The notes: generated from the sequence alone by a model not told the origin. A DNA stretch of 64,000 nucleotides from Morchella semilibera (GCA_009192285.1 CM018607.1:434001-498000); one strand, 5' to 3'; positions 51,328 through 63,814 are shown, numbered from the stretch's first letter. Translations and numbers: made by a program.

Positions 51328-52536
51328 TCAAAACGCCAAACTCCTCATCTCCTCCAACGTCCAATACTTCCTCATATTCTCGGCCCCCAGCTCCACCACC
51401 TCCTCGTCCAAATGCCTCCACAGAACCTCCCCAAACACATCCATCCTCTCCTTCAACTCGGCCAACACCAGCTCCCTCTCGCCACTCATGCACTCACGCA
51501 GATACCCCGTGTACCCGTCCAGCCCGCCATGGATGCGCGCATGCTGCTCCAAGAGCGTGTCCTGGGCGCGGAAGGCGGGCATCTTGCGCGCAAGCAGGGG
51601 GAACACATACGTTTCCTCGATGGAGTGGTGGAGCTCGAGGTGCTCGGCAAAGCGGAGGGCCGCGGTGATGAAGGCGTGGAGGGACATGGAGCGGGGACGT
51701 TGGCGGGTCGTGCAGGCTTTGTAGAGCTCGTTCCAGGTGCGGCGGAAGTTGTTGTGCTGGTTGGGGGAGGGACAGGGCGTTAGTACTGGGGGCGTGTGTG
51801 TGGGACCAGATGGAGGGGGGCGGGGGAGGGAGGGAGGGATGGATGGATGGATGTGGGTAAGTAAAATGGGTTTTTCTTCTTGGGGGTATGGTGTTATTTT
51901 GGATATGTTTTCGGCGCGAACTCCCCCGGTTGATCGCTGATAGTAGTATCCTGGCTAGCTATCGGGCTGGCGGCGGCGGTGTGTATCCAATACAGTATTG
52001 TAATTCTAACTCAGCAGGAGTAGAGGGTACTTACCTACATACTCTTGAACGCAGCTGCCTATCTAGCTGTTTATTCTGCCTACCCACATACCTACTACAA
52101 TGTACCACCTACCTTGCTTGCTACACATGCAGCTAGCTAGCCAGATATCTTATACTGTACCGGAGGGGATTCCGCGAAAGGATAAACAATTGCGAAAAAA
52201 AAAAGTAAAAAACGAAAAAAACAGGGAAGTGGGAAAAAAAAAAAACGATAAACGATAAAACCAGTAGACATACGTAATAGATAATATAACATTAAAAGGG
52301 CTCAAATAAAAAATAAAATATCAATCAAAATCAAAATCAAAAAAAAAAAAAAAAAAAAGGTGCGGGAGATTTACAAACTGATCCATGTGTTCCGCCAACC
52401 GATTATATTGTCTGAACTCCGCCGCGGTGAGCTTCGGCAATTGTTGCTCGGTTTTCTCTCCGACGGCAGTGGTAGCAGCATCTTGTGATGTTTCTGCTGC
52501 TGCTGCTGCTGCTAGAGCTGGTATTTGATCCGACAT
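51328..52536 (-). CDS. Hemerythrin-domain protein with a long intron
   Basis: Hemerythrin-like domains are four-helix bundles that bind a di-iron centre through His and Glu/Asp. Exon 1 (52375-52536) encodes an Ala-rich start (MSDQIPALAAAAAAETSQD) and the first helix to LAEHMDQF. Exon 2 (51328-51756) continues HNNFRRTWNELY, giving 196 residues. Metal ligands fit the pattern: H in AEHMDQFH, HHSIEE, HARIHGG and HLDEE. The junction is seamless (phase 0, GTAAAT donor, AACCAG acceptor), but the intron is 618 nt, far longer than others in this window. It contains poly-A/T runs and simple repeats (GGAT near 51836-51852). The real role is unknown; iron or oxygen handling is the usual suggestion. No signal peptide, so probably cytosolic. 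Confidence 0.88.
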
Positions 52537-52739
52537 GGTGGTGATACCCTGTTTATGTTGTCGTCGTGGTTGTATTGGTGGTAGCGAATCTCTGGTTGGG
52601 TTTCGATAGGATTGGGTTTGGGTGATTTTTAATGCAGCAAATAGCGAACCACTGGTTTGAAGTAACGGCCTGGATTGATGTGAGCGCGGTACGTAGGTAC
52701 ATTAGAGTACATTGCAGTGCTTGCAGTGCAGTGCAGATT

Positions 52740-52770
52740 GTGCAGGGCAGGGCAGGGCAGGCAGGGCAGG
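52740..52770. repeat. GGGCA minisatellite
   Basis: Four to five imperfect GGGCA units, preceded by a GTGCA-rich stretch (52712-52737). It lies about 200 bp upstream of the hemerythrin gene start. Confidence 0.8.
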
Positions 52771-53987
52771 GGAGTAATAGTTACCTATTGCGCTGTAATA
52801 CCGGATATGGCCGTACTATGCGGACAAGCAAATGAGGCATGAAGTAAAATGAATTCACGGAGTCGAGAGAGGAGGAGAAAAGTTCGTTCTTTTTACGTCG
52901 GTTTTCCATTCTCTATCGGCCGTGATGCACGTGACTTTATGTTTTGCACGGGTTGCTTAATAATAAGTATTAGTTAGTGTGGTTTGAAGCGGGATCAACA
53001 ACGCCTTTGTTCCGAGGGTTACTGTCATGAGATATCACTCGTGACTGATAGGCGCGTGTTTTCCGTGCAGTGACGATCGGCGTGGTGTGCAGGTGGTTCT
53101 ACAACGTTAACTGGGTTAGATCTAGGCATGTCCTGTGTAAATGGATGGGCCTAGGCCCCCGTTGGAATAAATGATGACAATCAGGCCCTGGCACGCAGGT
53201 AGGTGCACGGTACTGGCAATTAAATTAAACATGCATGATTGCATTGACACTGAGTTTCTGGATGCCGCGTTTGTGGGGACTATGAGACAGTGTCTATACG
53301 CCCTCAATTTCTATGCAGCGCGGACAGCGCATAAATACCACCTATGTAAACAGTCAGGATATACATGTATGAATGATCATGAGTATCTCTGGCGGCCAAT
53401 TGTATATATATATATGCGCTAGCTAGCTACCACGCGCAGGTAGATTGGGTGTGGGGGCTGGAATCATCCTATCGGTGGTGGCTTCGGGTATTTGGACTTG
53501 GGAACAGTGGGGTCTGTTTTTTTTTTTCTCCCTTCAGATCACTGCATTTAGGCTAGAGTCTTTTTTTCGATATTTGGAATGTCCCAAGAGTATAAACGCT
53601 CGATCCGTGGGTAGTACTAGGCTATCCGGATTCAAGGGGGTACCATCGTCAATCTTATTAGGGGCGTCGCTCTAGGACGTGTTGTCTCATCGGGTCCCGT
53701 TCCCTGGTACAAAAGACGCATCTCATCTTACCTTGGGCATTTCTGGGTAAGTGACACCTTATAGGCCCCGGCTGGGAAGTTTAGGGCATACTAACGTTCT
53801 TTGAACTTGCAGAGTGTACCTATAGTAAACTACATGTAAGTACCCTACTGGCCAAAGGTTGTACACTCTTTCTAGATTACTAAACTCACTGGCCTAGCCC
53901 TTGTTCGGTTACAGACTCGTCCATCTCGGCAGACCAACGATGAGGGTCGTTAGCTAGAGCTTTTTTGCTTACTTGCTCATTGCCTCT

Positions 53988-54112
53988 ACTCGTATTTCGC
54001 TGACCTTTGTGGACGCGACTGATATTGCATGCCATACAAAAATACACCAAGCTCATGATTTTGGGTGTATGCAATAATGGCCTAGTTCAAAAACGTCAGC
54101 GAAAAGCGAGTA
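53988..54112. mobile_element. Nested foldback element, about 125 bp
   Basis: The outer arms TACTCGTATTTCGCTGAC and GTCAGCGAAAAGCGAGTA are reverse complements with one mismatch. Inside lies a 53-bp palindrome-ended unit (54023-54075, ATTGCATGCC...GTATGCAAT) related to the copies at 13833-14251. No coding capacity. Confidence 0.72.
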
Positions 54113-55714
54113 CTAACCGATCCCCGGCAGATGTATATATGTAAATACATGTAGTAATAAATTGCCTCGGAGTACAAAGGTATTGGTAAAGAACCGCTTT
54201 TCAAGAAGACCACTCCATCTATCTCTGGAGTCAACGGCGGAAGCGCAGTTGGTACCGGTGTTTATTATATTGGCCTCCTTCCGGCATTGTATATATGTAA
54301 AGCGAGATAAACCCGCTCCCGCCTTAAGGCTGAAATATACGGGTGATAGGTATACTAGAAAAATTAATATTAATACTAGTAATAGTAATCATCCAGCGCG
54401 GGTTGAAGGGGTCGCTTAATCAACTTTCTATTGGTTAACGGCCTGTAAGAAAAAGAAAAAGAAAATTAGATAGAAAAAAAAACCGACTTTTTCCTTTTCC
54501 ACTGCAACTAGCAGTGGGAGAAGGCCGGTACATCGCCGACAACTGACTGGCCCATGGTGTTGATCCCGCCCACCAACTCTGCCGGCATTCCCCGGTCGGG
54601 AGTGTAGCGTCAAGTCAAGCTCAAGAGATTTGTAGCTTTTGGCCTCTTAAATATCCTGATACCCTGACGGGTTTCCGTCTTCCCCGTTGGAGCTAGCGGT
54701 GGAGAGATCGCTAAACTATCATTTCCGATACTGGGGTTATATGTGCCGATCACTATGGGGTTCGGAGTCATAGGCCTTTGGCGTTCACCCCCCGAGATTG
54801 TATGCGTTACCAGTCAGAAGAATTGCGTAAAGATACACCGCAATTGCTTCTGGAAAGCTGACTAGACACTAGTGGCTAATTAGCTTCATAGCTATGGTGG
54901 TAATCTAAATTACCTGCATAAATCCAGACTTGTCCATTGTGGTTTTAGTCTATGTCCAAGATTGGTTCTACTTTCTCTTCTATTCGACTAGTATACCTGG
55001 ACCCCACAGAAGAACACTGGCTCAAACAGATGTCTGATGGTCTATCGAGAAATGTTCCATAAGTGTTTGAGAGGTTTAATTCATCAAATAGCGCAGTCTG
55101 TACCATGTATGAAGCTAGATGTATGGTTGCTACATTCTCGCACTAATTTGGCATCATAAATGGGTACCACCTTAACCCCTTCGTTTAACAATAAGAACCT
55201 ATACGCAGTATTGATACAGCAGTAGTACTCCTAGTGTGGCCAAATGGTATGATGACAAATATGACATTCAACTCGCACATCTATCCAGAATTAAATGGGT
55301 GAAGGCGGACTTACAGCATGGAAGTAAGTTTGAAATTCGATTCGTGCCTTTGCCCCTCTATTCCAGGGCTTCAAGGTGCAATAGAGCCTGAGCAAGGGAA
55401 AATCAATAGATTATTGCTTACTCTTCGGAAGATGGAAGCAAGGCAGTGACAACAGCTGTCTGATATGAGCTGATAGGCTAAGTATTGTTATTATTGCCGT
55501 TGTTTGCATTGCATGAGTGGTTCATGGGTGATATGGGTTTGATGGTTCTCAGTGGGTGAATCTAGGGTTAGGGTTTGTCATCCATACGGGGATTGAAGAG
55601 GTTCGGAGATAGATGTCCTCTAAGAGGCTGTTATCGTAAACGAGGGAGGACTGATATCGGTAAAGCTGTTCCGGCATATATATTGAGGGAAGGCTATAAA
55701 TAGGTGTAGTAACG

Positions 55715-55744
55715 GGGGTCGGGGTCCGGGCCGACCCCGACCCA
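55715..55744. repeat. GC-rich hairpin
   Basis: GGGTCGGGGTC and GACCCCGACCC are perfect complements around a short CGGGCC-containing loop. A strong local structure is expected in DNA or RNA. Function unknown. Confidence 0.75.
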
Positions 55745-58123
55745 ACCTTGATTCCGAATTCGTGCACGCCCCCGAGGAAAGTCGAGGCGAGGAGAACAGT
55801 AATCTGTATTGAAGATTGTAGGAGCGGGGATCTCTATGTTTTTATGTGTGATTAGCCGGCTCAGCAGTTTCAGCAGGAAATGAGTGCAGTTACCGTCTTT
55901 CTTGCCAGCACCGAACTGGATACTTCTTTATTTGGAAAAGATAGGCCATATGGACTGAAATTGGTGGTGAAGTAAACTTTGTAGAAGTAAGTAGGGATTA
56001 TACGGATGGCATGGAAGGAAAGTTACTGATATCAAGAGGTGGTAAGCTTCGTGAAGGAGGTGGCGTGTGGAGAAAGGAAGTGAACGATATTTGGGGAGGA
56101 GGGAGTTGGCGAACGTCAGAAGGGATTATGCATATTATCGTAAGCTTATAGAGAGCTCAGTGACCGCATTTGTAGGAACACTATCAGTTTCGAATTTCAC
56201 CTGACTATCCTTTAGTCGTTCGCTCAAAGCCTTACTAACAGGATTAAACAGATATAAATCAGATCTAAAGCCTATTAGATATTTTAGCTATAAGATACTG
56301 TTGAGAATCGGAACTTATTCTTCGTTGGTTTGGCTTAATTCTGTGGCCTCTTACTGAATGACCAGGTAGGAGCCCCGTGAAAGTATTATTCTGAGCCTAT
56401 ACTCCATACTGGTAAGTGATATAAGAGTACTAATTTGATGTATAAGTACAATTAAGTTCATATTCCCAGCCCTCGAGTGTCCCAGCGACCTGACCAGAAC
56501 CGACCTTCCTGCTTTAACGGGAGGCGAGCAACCGTAATCATAGGTTATCACCCGGTTAAATCAAATCGACCCAGGCTTTTTTTTTTTTTGGTTTAATTCA
56601 TTGATTGTATATAGCTTTCTGGCAATGAAAATATCACACAAATTGACCTAGGCTATTGATTGATAGATGAGCCGTTTGTTTTGGAAAGTAATGGGTGATT
56701 GATTAGCGTGTACACACCTATTTTACGGTATGCATGTATTGTCGGTTTTCATAAGTAAGCGAACATTCTCATTGCAACAAAAATTTGTATGGGAACGCAA
56801 CTTGAGATATCTGTTACTCAGCGACCGCCAGGAAGTTAAGGATGACAACTTTATAGATAGACTCCCTGGTAGTGATAATATGTTTAGCTCAAGTGTCACA
56901 TCAACAGCGCTACTTTGAAATTTTCGACTTACTAGGTGGTTTTGGTGGTTGCTCTCCCAATGTTCACTTACTTGTGACATCCTACAATACCTAGGACCGT
57001 AGTCGTCTGCCCCTCGAAAGTCCTGACCTTATACCATACACGGTTCAGTATAGATATGATATTTCCGTAGAACTCGCTGAAACGTGAGAGAATTCGTATT
57101 TCGATAGTTGTTAAGAAAGAAGAGAGAGAGAGGAGGTCAGCTTTCCCGGCTAGTAAATATATCGCTTAGAATAACTTTAAGGACACGTGCCTTTGCCTGT
57201 AAGTAGAAAGTCGCCGGTGGCCTATTTAGTGTATACATACATATACACCAAACTCCCCTAACCCTAAGCTAGGGTCTAAAGATTCTATGTATAATGTGGA
57301 AATACATGTACCCAGTTGGTAAAAGATGTACATGTATGTATACCTTCTACAACCAGCGCCCACCTGAGTAGGAACACCAACTAACAGGCTTCAATCTAGA
57401 GATCAAAATCAATTACGAGTCAGCTGTCTCCTCTTCCTTGATCCTTAATCATCTGCTAATACTGCGTCCAGGGGTTAGAGCCAGGAAAATAGAGTGTGCG
57501 CGCCAGCTTTGGACCTCTAACGCACCAAAAGATTGATGGATAAGGGCTGTTAACATTAACAACCACCAGTCTCAGTGCGCTGTATTTTAAATCTCTCCCA
57601 CACAATTCGGACTTCCAAAATTATATATATCCCGCGGCTGCCCAAGTTCCCCCGTCTTCGCCGCAACCCAGAATCATGATTCATCACTCGGAGCCGCCCC
57701 CGCACCAACGAGCAAGCCGCGAGAAACCGGCCCAACCGTCATTGTGGTATACCCTTCGTGTATACCGGCAAAAAACTGCAGTGCTAAAAAAAGCTGTGTA
57801 ATCCGTGCCGCAGCAACTAATCTGCAGTATTCTAGTTACTACGGTATTGAGAGAAATAGAGGTTTTGCTACAGTACGGTATTTTTTTACTAAATACTGCA
57901 TTTGGGCTCTGCAGCCCCGGGGTTACATGCAATATTTTCGTCTCATGAGACATTGCAATTCTCGAACAACAACTGATTAACCCACCACTATCTCGATCAT
58001 CTTTAATCCCTCATCGAAGGGCTAAGAAAGATGGGGAATACTTTCAAAAAACGAATTTTGCCCATCCGGTATTACTATATGGGGAAACACTCTATGGTGC
58101 GGTAAATGGGTCAAAAGTAATTT

Positions 58124-58404
58124 TACCACCGGTGGTATAGATGCTGAATTTCAGTTCTTGTTCCGGTATAAAATCTAAATTTCAGTCTTTATGCAACGCT
58201 ATAGTATCATTATTACAAGCACATGAAGGTTTCCCACCGGTGGTGAAGTGCCTGCCACCAGTGGTGAAATTCCCCACCGGTGGACAATAGGGCTCATATA
58301 TTGGCATTATATAGCGTGCTTTTACCATAAAAAGTGACAGTATAGGTATAAATCATCGTACAATCTTCACAACTGGTGGTAAAATAATTCACTACCGTTG
58401 GTAA
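58124..58404. repeat. Cluster of six CCACCGGTGG-type palindromes
   Basis: Perfect or near-perfect palindromes occur at about 58124 (TACCACCGGTGGTA), 58234, 58255 (central A/G variant), 58274, 58369 and 58391 (the last two degenerate). They lie in otherwise AT-rich sequence without genes. Such clustering could mark a binding site for a dimeric regulator or a tiny repeat family. Confidence 0.8.
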
Positions 58405-59756
58405 ATTACTTTTTGACACATTTGCCGCTCCATAGTTGCCTGAATGTGACAGAGACAGTCATGCAATATTTCTATAGCAGTAATGTAAATAATTGATTCT
58501 CAAAAGTGCGGCCGTAAAGCTGTGTTTTTCAAAATGCGCATTGAATAGATCTTGCATTCCTGCAGCATTTCAACAGTGGACTACCACATGCATACCTCGA
58601 GCCGCCCTAGTACGCCACCTACTCTGCGAACGCATGCATGTATCAATCAACCTGCTCTGCGGCCCGCAAACACCATCCACAACCACCGTCCAGGCCTCAT
58701 CCCAAACGGACGCACAAGCTCTCCATTCAGAGCCAGCGGATGCGGGGCAACCTCTATAGCGGCGATGCTGAACACACCAAAGATACTGTCTCGGAGTTTG
58801 AATCTGCGTCGTCAGCTGGGTAAATAATAGTCGTTCTGAAATTGATAGCAACCCTAACCTATTACAGGGTTGGTATTATGGCAATCTGTCTCGAGATAAC
58901 CATCAATCTGCTATTGAATATGATGTACGGAGCTACCTTCTCACATATTTCTGCAGCGCAGGCTGCAATGTAAGCCACAAAAATGGGCCCCAGACGAGCT
59001 GTTTCTGGAAAAAAGGTTTTGCAAAAGACTTAGGCACCCCGCCCGGGTGCAGCTTTCCTACGCTAGATTTTGTTAGTGGGTTAGTGGGGGGGTTGAACCT
59101 GAGTTGTGGCGGTTTGAAGTACCTTGTAGATAGATAATTACTTGCATTGATGGCGGTCCTAAGAGGATGGGGGATGCCTCTGTCCTACTTGACGTGCTGT
59201 GCTAGTAACATCGTGGCCTAGTGCCTAAGTTGCCTCGAGCTCGCCTCCGACCTAGCTCGCCACTAGTCTCAGCTATGGAGTAAAACCACTTGAAAGCTTT
59301 TTTGAGCAAAGACGTGATTTCTTGAAGCGAATAAGTTGATTGTTCCGGAGCCTTTTTTTCCTATCCTCCTTCTCTCTTTCCTTATATCCCTGTGACGTGA
59401 CCACCTTACATCTTAGCACGCCACCTATTACAAAACAGTATCCTCCTACTAACAATATACGTCTTCTTTACACGGTTTCTCAAATAGCTAATTATCAACA
59501 CCGCTACTCCTAATATGATGCCTTAAACTTAGGTAGTAGTACTCTTCGTACACTACATATATCGTCAATGTGACTAGCTCTCCAATAAACATTCTAGTAA
59601 TAACCAAGACAATCCTACGCTCTCCTAGCAGTGAAATGTGCACGGAATGAGTGTACCGCGATCTTGTACCAAGTTCTCCAGCAACCCAGGACCGGAGCCA
59701 CCTTGCGTGGAACAGTGTTCAAAAACTATAGACAAACAAATCGGTCATCTGTAGCA

Positions 59757-60116
59757 TCAGTACATAGTCCTCGCCAACTCTTTCTCTTGAACAGGCATAA
59801 GGTTTGTGGGTGCCCCTAGTTCTAACTGTAGGACCATACACCCCTTCAAGATCAAGTACAAACAGTACAATCGCCCTATTGGATGGGGTTGTATCCGCTT
59901 TCTAGAGCGGGGGAACCTCTCCCAGTCAGTGAAGCGTCTCCCAAGCTCTTGTTCCCACTCGTATATAGTACGAACACCAAATAACTTACATTGGGACTCA
60001 GGAAGACTTCTGAATGGCCTGGAACACTCTTTGCCATCACGCGCAATACAGCCTTCAACATCCGGAAAGGACCGTGGGGATACAGTGCCCGCCAATGAGC
60101 GCGGGGGTTTTGACAT
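59757..60116 (-). CDS. Weak candidate: 119-codon open frame, no known family
   Basis: The ATG at 60116 opens a 119-residue frame with balanced composition and a Trp/Arg-rich middle (IYEWEQELGRRFTDWERFPR). No domain, signal peptide or splice signal was recognised. The opposite strand is also open over most of this stretch, which weakens the case. It may be chance or a fragment of an older gene. Confidence 0.2.
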   Translation of the reverse strand: MSKPPRSLAGTVSPRSFPDVEGCIARDGKECSRPFRSLPESQCKLFGVRTIYEWEQELGRRFTDWERFPRSRKRIQPHPIGRLYCLYLILKGCMVLQLELGAPTNLMPVQEKELARTMY

Positions 60117-60361
60117 GACAGATATCGCGCCCCTGGATAGCCCAGCAAGCTTCTTTCATGAATGAATAGCAGTAAGTAGGGAAGTACTTGTATACTGGAT
60201 TTACATATAGTAATGTTTCGGCTTGGTAGGGAGCATCCTCTCGATAAGTAGATAAAGATGTATAAGTATTGTATACCGGGGCTATATATATGCGCTATAG
60301 AAGTTAGACAATCTACTATAACCGTTCACGGGGTAGGGTGTAGCACCATCAAGTTTCTCTT

Positions 60362-60700
60362 CCCTCCCCTCTCCTCCGGCCCTCCCGCGCGGGGACTGGG
60401 GCGAGCCATGCCATCACAAATCATCACAAGAGAAACCAGAGGAGCAGGTTGTAATTTCTGATGTTGTTCCAGAAGATATCGTGAAGAAGCTAAAATGGAA
60501 GCAACAAGCAGAGAGAGCACCCCTCCCCTCTCCTCCGGCCCTCCCGCGGGGACTGGGGAGAGCCATGCCATCACAAACCATCACAAGAAAAACCAGAGGA
60601 GCAGGTTGTAATTTCTGATATCGTTCCAGAAGGTATCGTGAAGAAGATAAAATGGAAGCAACAAGCAGAGAGAGCACCCTCCCCTCTTCTCCTAGGCAAA
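60362..60700. repeat. 159-bp tandem duplication plus partial third unit
   Basis: Units start at 60362, 60521 and 60677. Each begins CCCTCCCCTCTCCTCCGGCC and ends with GCAACAAGCAGAGAGAGCAC. The first two are nearly identical, and the third is present only for about 20 bases. The high similarity implies a recent duplication. Confidence 0.92.
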
Positions 60701-61931
60701 CGGGTTGCCCCAAACCATACCTCCTAGGTCTATAAGGGTACGTACGTGTCGCGGGTCTCGCACACCCACCCCACCCCCTTTTGAGCTGAAAAAGGAGAAG
60801 AAGAAAGAGAGGAATAGAGTTGGAGATAAAAAATAGTGCCGGTGGTTCTATGAGGCGAAAACAGAGGCCCCTGAGAGGAATGAAGGGCGGTCCTGAAGTG
60901 TGTATATGGCTAAAATTTGAGATCCCGGGAAAGATCTGTTGAAACTTATGGTATGTGGGCATGGAGACTCGGGAGAAGGGGGGTGCTGGTGAAAGCTTTT
61001 ATACCGCGTCGTGGGCCCAAAGCCACGATTCATCCAATATAGAGGCTACCTAACCTTTACACCAACCGAGGAGCGAACAGGGGAAATCTATGTCATTGGC
61101 ACGTCGTTGCTCCATACGTAGCATTTGTCTTGACCCATATCAGGAAACGTCTGGTAAAGCGGTTTTAACACATACGTGTGTTACAGCGTGTCTTTCTGGA
61201 AAGCTCCAAAATTGTATTCCACGACATGAATGCTGTAAGTTACATGTAAGTTACCGTTCCTGGTACCACCCTTTCGCACTCGTGGCCTATGTATATCTGG
61301 GTTCGGGGCCCATCCCATAAATCCGCGAGTGAGAGACCTACCTGCTTAACTTGGCATGTGAAATCCAGACTGTTTCCGTCTAGCTGTTTAGATAACCTCC
61401 AGCTGGTATACAAGTAGTACTCCAGTACCATTGCTACACATACAGGCTACAACATACACAGAGAGTAATTAGCATCCTAACGGGAGCTGTCCGATACTAG
61501 CAATCAACAGAAGCCCATATATATAGCAGCACCGCCGCCTAGAATACTAGCTGGCCAAGTGACAAGTCCAGGTATCAGCACGTTTGTGGCTAGTATCACA
61601 GAGCCGCAGGAGGAGATTCCTATAGGTAGCCTGTAATCCTCCACACTTGACATCATCTAGCTACATAGCCTTACCCCCCCCCCACATACAACCGATCCCG
61701 CTAGCTAAGTACTAACGTACCGCCATTTGAGCCGAGGTAAGTTAAGGTAAGGTAGTACCAGAGTGTGACATGTTAAAACACAGATTGGGGCCGCCTATCA
61801 GTATTATTAAGTATATAGTACCTCGATCCTATGTTCAGCTTCGATTGATTCCACTGGACTATCTCTTATTGGCGAGGGAAATTATATCCTGTCTCCGGAG
61901 AGATATGGAAGGAAAGGTTTTGCTGAAGTAC

Positions 61932-61933
<2 letters not shown>

Positions 61934-61973
<40 letters not shown>
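61934..61973. repeat. AATC tetranucleotide microsatellite
   Basis: About ten uninterrupted units. A short telomere-like CCTAACCCTA string follows about 20 bases later but is too short to be a telomere tract. Confidence 0.95.
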
Positions 61974-61974
<1 letters not shown>

Positions 61975-62393
61975 TATCAGTTAGTACCAACCCTAACCCT
62001 AGACCCATCATTATATCAAAATCTGCGAAAGTTTTTTTAAAAAAAAAGGCCAGGATTCCACAGTAGTATGCCGCCGATATTCTCGCTTGCCGTTGGTCGG
62101 GAACTCTGTTTTGCACAGCAGAGTGGTATAGTAAATGGAGAGACTCGTCTGAACATAGGTACGTAGCAAACTACAGGTTTGTTTGCCAGGCAGTATTTTT
62201 ACATTTTATTGTTGCAGGATAACCGTTTTGAACGATATTGTTAGAGGGCGTATATATACGGGGTCATTGATACCTATTTCCTGGGCCGAAGTATAAATAC
62301 AAGTAAACAAACCCAGACCGGGGGTTTCCCTTCACCATCAACACAAGACAAGGAGGTCACCAAATTAAAAGACAAAAAGAACGTGTCTATCCT

Positions 62394-62480
62394 TGTCGGT
62401 GCCATGAATCGAACATGGGTCCTCTCGGAGCAGGATGCTGGAACCACAACGAGAAGTACTAACCACTATACTACACCGAC
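62394..62480 (-). tRNA. tRNA-His (anticodon GTG) with a 15-nt intron
   Basis: The acceptor stem GTCGGTG pairs with CACCGAC, followed by A. The D arm matches eukaryotic tRNA-His (TAGTATAGTGGTTAGTAC). The anticodon stem TCTCG/CGAGA encloses TTGTGG, then an intron of about 15 nt at the 37/38 site and C38. The T arm is CCATGTTCGATTCATGG. Most tRNA-His genes lack introns, so this one is slightly unusual. Confidence 0.92.
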
Positions 62481-63814
62481 ATGCTCTCGGGGCTAGAGGA
62501 GGTGGTTAAGACTCATCTGGACGGCGACTACTGCATACCCCTGTCGTGGCTTCGCCGTTGCAACCCCAATGTGGCTAGGTTTCAAAGACTTGCTATCGTC
62601 TCGTCAAGGAATAGGCAGGGCCTCAGTGGGAAAAGTAAGTATCAACGTGGAATACGTGAAGGCATAGGGGGTGGGTGTATAAACCGCAGGGAAATCTTTT
62701 TTGTATGGGAATTAGACCGTTAGGCTAGGCGCTGCTACAATTATGGGAGTAGATCTCCCAATTTCTATAGACTGATTGGCTGAAAACGCCGAGGTTTACA
62801 CACCTACCCATAGCTTCTCGAGCCATAGGTACACTGTGAGACAATGCTGGCGGTTCAAATCATTGGTTTTTGGGGTGGTTGCCAAGAGCTTGAATTACTA
62901 ATCGGGTGGGTTAGGGTACGAGAATCACAATCAATCACTCGCGCCAGCGCGGGCCAAGAAATCAACTCTTTCCATGTCCCCACGACGAACAAGAGGTACA
63001 TAGTATCCCAGCACCCAACAAGCACGAGTTCACAAGCACAAGCCAGTTTCCATGTAGCCAACGACGAACCAGCCACAGGTCACCAGCAACGTTCTGGTAT
63101 CGCGAACGCCATCTCGCACAATTAGTGCAAGTCCATCACCTCGCCAACAGTCAGCTACATACCATTGTCGTTAACGGTGCTCGGCCATGTTTCCAGCGAC
63201 CTGTCAAAGAGTATTTCCACGCTGCCATTAACGACACCTTAGCACATGCACAGCGTGGGCCAGCCAGGGGTGTTTCCGCGTCGCCAACGGCGTGCTGGGC
63301 GAGGAGGGCCCCCAAGGATATATATTTCTATGGTCACAAACGATGCGCTAACCATAATCAATGTTCCTGGCAAGCACGAACCCTCCAAGGAGTATTTCCA
63401 TGTCACCAACAAATATTTCCATGCCACCACCAACGAACACATCCATATCACCAACGACTTGCTGGACAGCCTAAGGAGTATTCCATGTTGCCAACGATAC
63501 ACGGACATGTTGCTAGCCATATGTCTCAAGCTTGAGCTTAAGGAGAATCTCCATGCCACCAACAATGTCGCCAGCCATGTGCGAACCCTCAAAGAGTATT
63601 TCCACGCCGCCAACCAAGCACGAACCAGTTAAGGACACCCATGTTGCCAACGACGCAGCCAACGACTCTACGTTACCACCAAAGTTCTCAACGACGTTCC
63701 GAGGTGCAAGGGGGGGGGGTGGTAGTAGTTACAGGAACAACCCATCTGCGCAACATCCCTCCACAACGCATGCGCAAGCCCATCTAACCAAAGCGCGCCT
63801 ACTGACCGACCTTT
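62481..63814. other. Intergenic with a degenerate short-repeat field
   Basis: Apart from the repeat field at 62965-63690, this 1.3-kb region shows no gene. Several frames are open across the repeats (up to 136 codons) because the units rarely contain stops. Confidence 0.55.
62965..63690. repeat. Degenerate TTTCCATGCCACCAAC repeat field
   Basis: About a dozen scattered units resemble AGTATTTCCATGCCACCAACGA, at irregular spacing, often followed by AGCACGAACC-like strings. Examples begin near 63046, 63213, 63393, 63409, 63478, 63549 and 63598. In one frame they read as KEYFHVTN / KYFHATTN. It looks like an old minisatellite that has decayed. Confidence 0.7.

Larger units (their letters stand above)
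52537..62393. other. 9.9-kb gene-poor stretch with many repeats
   Basis: No convincing gene lies here. It contains a GGGCA minisatellite (52740-52770), a foldback (53988-54112), a GC hairpin (55715-55744), a cluster of CCACCGGTGG palindromes (58124-58404), a 159-bp tandem array (60362-60700), an AATC microsatellite (61934-61973) and several TACATGTA octamers. A weak candidate open frame lies at 59757-60116 (-). Some open frames in the tandem array simply follow the repeat. Confidence 0.5.

Noticed and set aside
58813-59137. Stop-free stretch of about 105 codons (+), considered as an exon
   Set aside because: No start codon and no convincing splice connection to the frames upstream.
60414-60962. 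182-codon minus-strand frame
   Set aside because: About half lies in the tandem duplication and the two repeat units are read in different frames, so it is probably not coding.
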